From: Notamacropus eugenii
Taxonomy: Eukaryota > Chordata > Mammalia > Diprotodontia > Macropodidae
DNA length: 64,000 nucleotides
Assembly (NCBI RefSeq): GCF_028372415.1
Contig: NC_092872.1
Coordinates: 13,854,479 to 13,918,478, forward strand
Reading direction: 5' to 3'
Below the pieces are notes generated by a model. The model searched no databases. It saw only the letters and a program-made list of their open reading frames with translations, and was not told the origin of the DNA. The translations under genes were made by a program, and so were the position numbers. Shown one piece after another: positions 26,001 through 38,000 of the stretch; the first letter of the stretch is position 1; every line of letters begins with the position of its first letter.

Positions 26001-29000
26001 GAAGCAGGGCAGGCAGTGGGATCCAGCTCCTCTGACTCCAAAGTCCAATGCCTTTCCCACGTGCATTTCCTTATCAGCAAAATGAGGGATAACTGCTAAG
26101 GCTGTTTTCAAATATAACATCATATGATTTCCATGACAAATAACTTCCCCAGGGTAACACTTTGCACTTAATAAGTGTTGAATAAATCATTCATTTGTTG
26201 TAACTAGGTACTTAATAAGTGCTTCATTCATTCTCTTGAGGTTATATTGTTTGCTAGTTTCAATCATGTCTGACTCTTGGTAAACCCACTTGAGGTTTTT
26301 TTGGGGGGGGTCAAAGAGAGTGGAGTGGTTTTCCATTTCCTTCTCCAGCTCGTTTTACAGATAAGGACACTGAGGCAAACAGGATTAAGTGAGTTGTCCA
26401 GTGTCACACAGCTGAGTGTCACAATCTGAGACCAGATTTGAACCCAATTTTTAACTGAGATTTCCTAACTTCAGGCTGGCACTCTATTCAGTGTGCCACC
26501 TAGCTGCCCCCCTGACTTGATACACAAATGAACTGAATTCAATTTAGTGAGTTAAGAGTATAGCCAAGATTAAACCAAGGTGTCCAGACTTCCAGGCTTA
26601 GGGTCCTTCTGCTCTGCTACTTGGGCACTGTGTGCTGCTTGGGATATGGGAAGGGGAGGGAAGTGAAGGTAGTATCCTTGGCATGGACAGCCAGGGTAAG
26701 GGGAGAACGTTGCTGGTACAGCTGGACCAGACAGGAATGAGGAAATCAGAGGAGAGATACCTGGCGGCTGGTGTAGTGGGGGTGGTGTCGGTGGTGGGTG
26801 TCCAGGCTCTGAAGGAATAGACGGTCTGTCACAGTGCCAACAGTGCAACAGGCCTCATCCAGTATGGCTAACACGCCTCGATGGGGCCGCTCTACCAACT
26901 CCACGATGGCTGAATTGTTGAAATACTCAATCTGGGGTTGAGAGACAAGGAAAGGGAGAAGAAAATCAATCCAGCTTCCTGATTCTGGCATTCAAGCTCC
27001 TCCAAAATCTGGACCCAAGCTGCCTCTGCAGCCTTGGCTCCCACTATACCCCCACACAAGCCCTCCTCTCCAGCCAAGCTGAGGATAGGCCATTTCCCAA
27101 ACCCACCTTGGTCAATCCTAGCTTCTCCTGCCTTCCCACATCCTTCCTGGATATCCACAGAATCCTGACTGTTCTTCTAGGCCTAACCACCCTCATGCTG
27201 TCTCTACCAGGAAGTCTTCCTGGACAGCTGCACTCCAAATTGAGAGCATAGTGTGATAGAAAGCGTGTGATGGTTTGACTGAATGCACACTCAGAAAAAT
27301 TGGGTCTGAGTCTTAGCTCTGCTCCCCGTAGACCTTGGGAAAGTCCCTTAATCCCCTGCGCCTTCAAGAGACTGGACATGGGCACACCGTTCAATCCCCA
27401 AAACTGCTTCTCCTCCCCAGTGAAGCTCCTTTGCCCCACCCCATGACAATGCTAGCAAATGTATAGTGCAAGCAAAGGGGATTTAAAATTTACAAGAGCT
27501 TTCTTCTCATCAATCCTGTGAGGTAGAGGGTGCAAGGATTACAATCTCATTGGACAGAATTGAGACTCAGTAGGAAGGAGGGATTTGCCCAAGGACATAC
27601 GCAGGGTTTGAAGTGGTATCTTTTGTCTACAAGCCTAGTCATCTTTCCACCACACTATGATGTTTGTATTTGACTATGTTCAGGAGTGATCCAATGATTG
27701 AATGGGCACTCCCAGTCTCTCCACCTTCTGCACCCTGTCCCTCATCCCATTCACAGCTGTGTGTTCTACCCTGCCCCAGCTGGGCACTCACATTCTGCCA
27801 GGTTATGCCCTCTCGCTGATATTCCTCCTGCTCCTGCTTCAAGATAAGTTGGATGAACAGCTGCTGGAGTTTCTCATTGCAGTAGTTGATGCAGAATTGC
27901 TCAAAGCTGGTTAATTGTTGGCAGGCATTAGCGGGGGACAAAACATCATGAGGTATCAGTTGCTATATGTCCATTAAATAGTTGTCATCTCCCTTAACAA
28001 AGGAGGCAAGTGTCTACATGGTGTCATGGATGGGAAGGACTTGGAAAGTTCTTTCCAAAATATCCCTTTCAAGAAACCCCACCATTAGAGTCATTCCTTG
28101 GGGTTCAGCATTGTCCACTCACTCTAGGCTCCCTGAGTTCTCCCCTTCCTCCTCCCATTTGCCTACTCTAGCATTTCTGAACAGCTAAAATATACTCCTA
28201 TCCACTGTAGGGGAGAGACAAGGGCTCCGCCAAATTCCTAAGACAACCACATACCATCCCTAACTCTCCCAGTTGAAAGAAAGCAAACATTCTCTTTGGC
28301 AATGAAACCCCCAGGTATCTATCTATCTGCCTGAATTCAAGTAGATCTAGAATTGCAAGACAAGACATTGACGAGATGGGGGAGATGTTGGTCTGGTCTT
28401 GGGGAATGTTTGTGAGATAGGTAACATTGAAGAGATGGAGAGATGGGAGGGATGGTCAATGTTAAGGAATTGGATAGTAGAGGTTACCTATTATCAGGGA
28501 AGATCTCAAAGCCATAGATGTCCAACACCCCAATGACGGTGTCCTTGCCATCTCGCCGGGGATCCCGACCTCGTGCCTCCATCACGTCGTTGATGCGCCC
28601 CACAATCCAGCCAAACAGCCGTTCATATATTGCCTGCAGAGGGTCCAGGGTGGAAAGACTGCTCTCTCATTTCTGAGCATTCTCAGAGGCTGGGCACAGG
28701 TGGACTTCCAAAGTGATTCCCTCCCTGGACTAGAGAAGCTGACACTTTATACCAATGAGGGAGTTCTGTTTTCTAGGGGGATGGTGTATATAGCATAAGT
28801 GAGGACCCTAACCCAGACTGAAGTCAAGCAAAGACTTGGAATAGAGCGATGCTGGGGAACAATGAGGGTGCTGAAACATTGTAGGGAAAGTGTTGGTGTT
28901 ATCTTTAGGATCAGGAAAAAGGTGCTTGCCCAGGAGGGCACCCAACTGGGGACTATGAAATTAAAGACTGAATAGAAGCTGTAATGTTAGAAGGGCCCTT

Positions 29001-32000
29001 AGAACTCAAAATGTCAGAACTGAGGGGAGAACCTGGGACTTAGAATATATGTAGGCTGCTAAAGCTGAAGAGAACTTAGAACTTAGCACATAGAATGTTA
29101 GAACTGAAGGAAAGTTTAGAGATAATTTAGTCTGACTGGGGCAGAGAATGAGGTTGGGAGACAGCTAGAGAGAGGGCATCACAGGGTTTCCGAGGGACTC
29201 TCAAAACTGCTTTCCCTAGGTACCTTGGCACAGGCATCACGAGCATATTGAGCCTCAGGGGCACTATGGCCCTTCTCAATGAGCTCCCGGCCCCCAGAGG
29301 CCACAGTTCGAGACAGGAGGGAACGCATCACCAGCTCCGGAGGTGTGGCTGTCAGTCTTGCCACATGGTCCACCAGCATCTTCTCTGCCACCTCCAATCC
29401 CGACTCGGTCTCCACAAACTGAATATTGCCCTGGCAACCAAAGAATCCCCCCACTTGTACTTAGAGCCCATGTGGGACCCCAGAATGTTCAAAGTAGAAT
29501 TGCAGCTCCTTATGGACATTTGTGTGTTTGTATCCCTGACTCTTAGCACAATGCCTGGAACATAGTAGGTACTCAATAAATACGTGATAAATTGAATGGG
29601 AGACAGCTAGATGGCACAATGGATAAAGTGCCAATCTGAAGTCAGGAAGATTCATCATCTTCCTTAATTCAAATCTGGCATCAGGCACTTATTAGCTGTA
29701 TGACCTTGGGCAAGTCACTTAAACCTATTTGCCTCAATTTCCCCATCTGTAAAATGGGCTGGAGAAGGAAATGGCAAATCACTCCAGTATCCTTGCCAAG
29801 AAAACCCCAAATGGGGTCACCAAGAGTCAAACAAGACTGAATGACCATAAAATTGAGTGGAATTTATGCTTCTATACTTGGTATTCATGGAGTACCTTGG
29901 TCTAGCCTCAACTTGCATCTTTCTGCTCTCCCCAGCTCTCCTCTAGGCATAGCTGTCTCTTCTCCATCTTCCCTAAACCCTTCTGCTGTGTCACCTCTAT
30001 TCACAGTACTGCCCCCTCCCTCCTTGATCTTCCTTTTGATCAGATCATAGGTTTCCCACACGCCACCCCACTCTCCTTTGTGGAGGTGAAGATAGTGGTG
30101 GTGGGATCCACAAGTGTGGAATATCAAATAAATTGTCAAATTTTTTGATGTAAAAAGAAGTCATAGGTTTAAAACTTCAAGGGACCTTAGAGGCCATCTA
30201 ATCCAATCCCCTCCCATTTTACAGATAGGGAAACTGAGACCAAGAGTAATTAAGGGACTTGCCTAAGGGTACACAGATGCAGAACCAGGATTCACACTTA
30301 GGTTTTCTAAATCCAGGACACTTTCCACTAAAACACCCTTTAACTCCTATAACACTTACTGCCTATACCCCTCATTTTAACATGTATTTCTTCTATTGTT
30401 TTGTATTTTGCCTCTACAAATCCAAATCCAAATGTCTAGAAGTCTAATACTAGGCCGTAAACATCTAAGCTATTGTCTGCCCTCTTTCTCCTCCCCATTC
30501 ATGCCCTACACTTTCCTGAAACGCTCTATCCTTTCTCTTACTTTGCCCCCCTCTGCCTCTCCACCTGCTGAATTTCTCCTGTCCCTCCTGTAAAACCCAG
30601 CTCAAGGTGCCACCTCCTCCAGGAAGCCCTCCCCACTCCAGAGCCAATCCATAACAACTTCCTCCTCAGATCTCAGAGTACTTCAATTGTCTATCAGAGG
30701 AACTTATCATGTAACATTGTGTAAGATGGTTGGCAGTGTTTGTGTCTATCTCTTTACTGAATTGTGAACTTCAAGAGAGAGAAGGAGGCTTGTATTCACC
30801 CCAGTGCCTAGCAGAGGATTGTTTGCGGTAGGTCTTCCGTAAAAGGGATAGGGCTGGTGACATTGGTACAGGGAGCTCACAGATAAGGACATTCCTTCTA
30901 CCAATAAAATTCTGAAACCTACTGTCTTAGAAAGTTGCCCAGAGCATGAACTTATTGACTTTCCCAGAGTAACATTTGCCCAAGCCCAGGTGGGACTGAT
31001 TTTGAGGCAGGTTCTATCTACTACCCTGTCCCACCTCTTAAATCAAACTTTGCTGAAATGAAGTGTTAACATCTATGTAGCCTTGACTTGAGAGGCTTAG
31101 ATTTATGTAGAAGGGGACTCTTGGGAAATCTCAGTGACTAATTGTCAGATTCCCTGGTTCCTCTTCTCACCACTATCCTTTCCCTTTTCCTCATCACTTT
31201 CTTTATATCTCCAAACCCAGGGTTCATTGAACAAAATGAGGCTAGATAATAGCTAAAGACCAGGCTGGGGTCAGGGATAAGGAGGGGGGTGGTATGTAAC
31301 AGGATCATAAAAGGAAAACAGAGACATACAGAAGAATAAAAGGTGATCTTTTCTCTGCCTGGAGTTGGCCTCAACAACCATTGCCCCGCCTTTGTTAACC
31401 AGAGACCAGAACTCTCCCTACCTTACTTCCACCTCCCTACTTCATCCCTCTGACTTAATATCCATTGACTCATGAGAGACACGGAGTGCCACAGCCCCAC
31501 CCCTGCTGTTCTATCAGCCAGACCTGGGGAAATCCAGAAGGAAGCACACCCCCCTCCTTGCCCCTTCCCTCCTTACATAAGGAGGTATGTTTCACCTCCC
31601 ACTGCTTACCAAGTGCAAGATGGCTGCGAGGATACGGTGCACACAGTCCACCTCATCAGGGCTGAAGCCAATAACCTTCATGGCCTGGACCACAGCCCGG
31701 TAGTTGGCCTCATCGCTATCTGAGGACTGGAGAAGAGGGTAGGGTAAGATGTGAAGCTGGTTCTACTGACCCCTATCCTCAACTTTTTCTTCAGTGACCC
31801 TGGTCACACAGCTGAACTTGGAGTAGAGAAGATTCCTTCTCCCTGGGCTTCCCCAGCCTCAGTTAGACCAGATTAGAGGAGTTCCCCAGGCTAAGGGGAA
31901 GTGGACTTCAGGGTTTCCCAAGAGGAAGGAGGAATTCCCTGAAGACTATATGGGCTCCCTGGAAAAGCAAAGACTAGACACCAAGAAGTTTCTTTCCAAG

Positions 32001-35000
32001 AATAAATTATATATTAAATTTTATCTCTATGGTGCTTAATAAAGGACCTTCCTCATAACTATAAAAGATAGGAAGTACATTATCCCTCTTCATTAATATT
32101 AGCATTATTATCCCTATTTCATAAGTGTAGAAGTTAATACTCAGAAAGTTTACATGATATGACCAAGGTCACACAGTCAGACCAGAATGTAATTATTCAG
32201 AACTCTTTCAGCTGCTAAAAACTAGTGAAGTCTGGGTTACTACCAGGGGTCATCCATCCGTGTCCTGTTCTGTTTGAGGATGTAGTGAGTTGTTTCTAAC
32301 CTTCTCTTCCCTCAGTACTCACGCTGAGCCCTGCCCCTTGCTGGGTAAAGGTGTATAAGGCTGGGTCCCTCTGCAAGTTCAGAGTCTGGAGCTGATCATC
32401 CGTGGCTCCTCTCAGCAGCTGGAGGGAGGGAAAAAAAGGGAAAGGGAAGTTGGGGAAAAAAGGGGGCCATCAGCATCTGGCAACCACCTGCCCCACCTCA
32501 ACCAATCCTAACCCTCTCTGCTGTGTGCCAGAGGCAACTCCCAAAGGGGTGCTAAGGGAAAGTCACATGACACATTCTCATGTATTCACATGCAAACTTC
32601 CCACAACCTGGGAGGATCAAGGCACCTCATGCATCTGCTTGCACATAGGCACATACTGTTACACACAAACCAAGACACTCACTCAAACATGGGCACACAG
32701 ATGGAGTTGCATAGTCCTATATAAGGCACGATACCTGTCACATACCTGGCCCATAGGCCCACACCATCCAATGAGCATAAGAATGATAAGGGGAGAGTAT
32801 GAGGGGGTGGGGATAAGGAGGGAAGGGGTGAGGGAGGGTGCTTCCTTCTAGATTTCCCCAGGTCTGACTGACAGAGCTACAGGGGTGGGGCTCTGGTACT
32901 TCCCGTCTCTCCCCAGTCACTGAGTTGAAGGTCAGAGATATGGAGAGGGGAGGCGGAGGCCCACAAAGTTTCTAGATCTGACTCAACATGTCTTCTCTAG
33001 ACTTCTAGGGGTATCCCAGTCAAGAACTTTCTGGTCCCCAGTGACCTAATTCTTCCCCCTCAAACTTTTTATCAACAGTTCTCACCAAAGCTTAAGCCAA
33101 GGCCTCCCTCATTTTCCCCTTAACCCATGTAATCATAAGATTACAGATTTAGAGCTAAAATGGAATCTGGGGGTCATCTGGTCGCCACCACCAACCCATT
33201 TTACAGATCAAAGGACCTTAAAGATCACCTATTTCAGTTCTCTTGTTTTAGAGTTGGGGGATGTGAGGACAAGAAATTTTGAGTGACTTGCTTCACCCTT
33301 GAGTTCCCACCTGGGAACCATTGATCCAATTCCAGCCCCTTGGTCTGCCCCATCCCTTACCTGGTAGAATGAGTGGAAATTCCTCTCCCCAGAATGCTGC
33401 TTAAGAACTCTAGACTGAAGGGAGATAAGAAAGAAGGGATAAGGGGTCTGTGAAGCTCCAACTCTCCCTTCCCCACCCACAACCCCAGCCTTTCTTCACT
33501 TTGCCTGGAATATTCTGCCAGTGCAATGCCTACTAGTTACTCAAGACCCAACTGAATTTCTACTTCATTCATTCATTCCCTCCCTCATTCATTTTTTCAG
33601 AGTTTCACAGTACTTAAACTTGGATGTCATCTGATCCATTTTTCTCAATTGATTGGGTGATTCACTTTCTCATAACCTTTATTAAACATAAGTTGTATAC
33701 AAAGCACCATGGAGAGAGGAAATACAAAGTTCAGCTAAAACACAGTTACTGAAGTCACAAAGTTTGTAGAGATAAGACAACACCCCCAATCTTGATAAAG
33801 CCTAACGCTGAGCAGTAAGTTCATGAAGAGGTACAAAGCAAAGTTCTGGGTGAGGTCTGAGAGGTAAGATTGTTACCAGGAGGATGAGGAAGAATGAATA
33901 GTGGAATCTGCCTTGAAAGGCGGGAAGGGAGGGCACTTCAGGAATGGGACCCCATCTCTACCAGACAATTTAAGATTTTATAGGTCTTTGGTTGCTTCCC
34001 CTGTTTATAAACCTTCTCTCTGGCTAGGCCATAAGCGATTAGAGGATAAGAACTGAAGCACAGTTGGGATGAAATATCCTTCCAACTCTTAAGATTCTAG
34101 CATTCCATGAACCTCTTTATTTCCCCTACAAAGCCTAAAACACACAGCTGGGCACGTGACAGGCTTGCAAAAACTATTTCATATCTCAAAGCTGATTGGG
34201 ACTTCAAGATGTCATCCAGGGTTCAGCTTCTTCCTTCAAGTTCTGGTTTAAAGGATGCCTTCTCCGGGAAGCCTTCCCTGATCCACCTGATCAGCAATGG
34301 TGGACCTCACAATGGATCTCTCTTAGTCCCTAATGCGTATGTAATTTTGTACCTTAGATACTTGTGCATGGGTCCCATCCTCTTACTTGCCAGTAAGGTC
34401 CCAATTTCTGCCTTAAATCCTAATCTCTCCTAATCTTCCCCTCACCCACCTTGCATAACATCTGGAACATAATAAGTGCTTAATAAACATCTACTAACTG
34501 ATCACATGATACAGTGCTGCCACATGCTGCTCAGAGGAAGCCTAGGCCTGGAGTCAGAAGACCTGAGTTCCAATTCATCCTCAGATACTTACCGACTGTG
34601 TGACTCAGAGCAAGTCACTTAATATCTGTTTGTCTCAGTTTCCTCATCTGGGAAAAATAATAGCAACTACCTCCTAGAGCTGTTATGAGGATCAGATAAG
34701 ATCCTAAAGTGAATGGGACTTGTTTTGTTTCTACCACAGAGCCTAGCATAGGATTGGATCCACAGAGCAAGCAAAAGGTTGCTGTCCTCATTTTATACAT
34801 GAGTCAGTTGAGGCCCAGAGAAGTCAAATGTCCAAGGTCATAGAGTGAGTCAAGGAGAGAGCTGGGACTAGAAGCTGGGTCTTCTTACTGTCTTCTAAGG
34901 TAGAGATTCTTCTATCACATAGAGATGTCTCCAGACTGACAAGGAGCCAGGTGAGATAATGCCCTTTTCCTCTCCCCTCCTTCCCCGCGTTCATTCAGTT

Positions 35001-38000
35001 GGCCTACCTTCTCCAAGAGGTAGCTGTGGATGTGGCCCCCTACTGGGTCTCCCTTGAAGTCAAAGTTGATGTCCATGTACTTGCCAAATCGGCTGGAGTT
35101 GTGGTTGCGGTTGGTGCGGGCATTGCCAAAGGCCTCTAGCACACATGTTGATTTGAGCAACACATCCTTGACCCTTTTTTTAGGGGATAAAGGTGGGAAA
35201 GGCACAGAAGAGATGATTGTTATGGTGGAAAGGGCCTCAGGAAGCCAGGGTATGACTCAGCATTTGACCCTTGTCATGCTGGCCTGTCTCCATGAGACTA
35301 AAGCAAAACAACAGATCATCAGCTTCCACTCAGGTAACAACAACTCTAGTTTCTATAACACTTTAAAGTTTACAAAAGGGCTGCCCTCCATGTGGCAGGT
35401 AGTGGGACAATTATTACCTCCATTTTACAGGTGATGAAACTGAGATTCAGAAAGTTGAAATGACTCAGTCAATATCACACAGCTTCTAATAATCGTAACT
35501 TTAAAAACTCAGGTTTCCTGACTCCAAGTCCAATGCTCTTCTCACCACGCCAGGTTTCACAAGTGTTCTGTCATATCTCAAAAAGACAGATCTCACGACC
35601 AAGTCTCCCCTCTTCGTTTAAACCTTCCCTGACCATTCCAATCCACACCAAACTCTCCTTTCCCTGTTCTTTTATACCACCCAGTAGTGAAAAAAGCACT
35701 GGACTTGGAGTCAGAAGGCCAGACCAAAATATCCCTAATCTAACAATTATTAGGTAGTGATTCATTTTGACCTCAGTTGCCACATCTATAAAATGGGGGT
35801 AGAAAGTTTGCACCATCAACGTCATTGTGTGGTTGTAGGGAGAAAACTTTAGAAATGTCAGCTACTGGGTCATCCTATCGTTGTATCCTACCATGCAATG
35901 TAACATTTAATTCTTTAGTATCCTACACTGCTCTCTAGTCAGCCTCTATCTAGCCAGAATGAAAGCTTCTAAAATGAAAAAACTATGTCTTCTCTTGTCT
36001 CTATAATACTTGGCAGAGGGTTGAACTAGGAATAGCAATTTAATAAATTTAATAAAATAATATAAGCCATTTAATAAATAATAAATAGCAACTTAATAAA
36101 TAATAAAATAAGCAATTTAGTAAATGATTTTTGTTGAACTTGATGACTGGACAATTAAACAAGGAAGCAAGCATTAAGTGACTACTATGTGCTAGGCACT
36201 AGTGTTACAAAGGCAAGAGTGAAACAGAGTTCCTCCCCTCATCATGGAACTTACCTTCTTAAGGGGAAGACAACATGGACATATGCCTAAGAACTCACAT
36301 TTTTATGTTGTCATATAGCTTGTCAAGGATCAGCATTTTACAGGTTAGATAACAGACCAGAGAGACTTACTCAAGCTTTCACAGAGTTGGTTATAGCCCA
36401 AGGAAGGATGGGAAGGGGATGGGTCTCCTGACTATGAGTTCAAGGATGTTTCTAGCATCCCCCACCTCATCATACTGTGCCACATCACACAACTTCTGGA
36501 TCTGGTATTGGAGGAGAATGAATGGGGTATCTCTTTTCTCCTCCACAGCTTGGACCCAATTCTAAATTGCTAAGTTAAAGCTGAATGAAACTCTAGGACA
36601 GACTCTTATCACTAGAAAGGTCCTCAGAATGCAGAACATAAAATAATAGTGCAAAAAGAACCCTTAAAACATGAAAGGTCAGAGATAGAAGGGATGTGAG
36701 AATGTACTAGAATACAAAGGGATGTTAGATCGTAGCATTTTACTCTTGGGAGGAATCATAGAATGTAGAAAATAGAATGTCAGTTGGAAGTGGCTTGGGA
36801 ATATGGAGCTGAGAATGCTTCAGTCCTAATTTAGACATCAAATAGTCCAGTCCTTTCATTTTGAGGATGAGGACTCTGGGCCTCAAGAGAGGCCAAGTAA
36901 GCAGCCCATCCCCAGGGGCAGAGCCTGGGCTTTTCTCCTTCTCCTCTGTGCCCAGTCCTCTCGTTCCCACTTCATGATCTTACCTCTCCACCTCTGCCCT
37001 CTGACTGGGGTTGGTGATGGCTGCAATGTATTGCATGATGTGCTTGCTGGCTTCTGTCTTGCCTGCCCCACTCTCCCCTGGAGGATGGACAGATAGAATG
37101 GACAGAATGGATGGATAGAACAATGAGACTGCACCCACCCACCTGGCTAAGATCCCTATGGCCTTCTAGGGCAGAGTCCCGGCTCCAGTTACAGTGAGAC
37201 ATGGAGGGAGCAGGTCCCTGGGACTAGGGGCCAAAGTGCCAAACAGGCTCAAACAGCCTCCTGACTCCTCACACTGAGCAAGGAAGTGAAGAAGAGTTGG
37301 AGTTTAAGCAATCACAAGGCACAAAATAGGAGAAAGTCTCTCTGGGAATGGGAAAAGGGACAGGTTTCTGGGAAAGGGGGTGGGTCCTTAGGGAAGGAAG
37401 AAGGAGAAATAGGTAGGGATGTCAAGGTTGACCTGAGATGACAATGCAGGTGTCCTTGGCCCTGCGCTTCATGGCCTTATGGGCAGCATCAGCCACGGCA
37501 TAGAGGTGGGGGGGCCGCTCGTAGAGTTCTCGTCCTTGGTACCTGGCAATCACCTCTGGCCCATACAGGGGCAGCTCCCGGTAAGGGTTCACTGATACTA
37601 CCACCTCACCAATATATGTGTAGATCCGGCCTTTTTCAAACCTGTGGGCACCAAGGGGCATATCACTCAATCAATCAACAAGCATTTACTAAGCACCTAC
37701 TAAGTGCCAGGCATGTGCTAGGTAGTATGGATATAAAAATAAAATTATCCCTGCCCTCAAGGACCTTGTATTCTATAGAAGGAGATATTGTACGGGAGGC
37801 ACAGTCAATCTTCAACTTTCCTGGGGGTAACATTTCTAGAAAACATCATGAAGAGGAAAAATGTGAATGCTAATACATTGAACTTACAGGAAATGGGAGT
37901 TTAGGTCCAGCAACCACCAAAAGCTGTAACCTTTTGCTAGAGATTGATGAAAATAAATTTTTCTTCACATAATTCTTTATAGCAAAGCAATAATTCTGAT

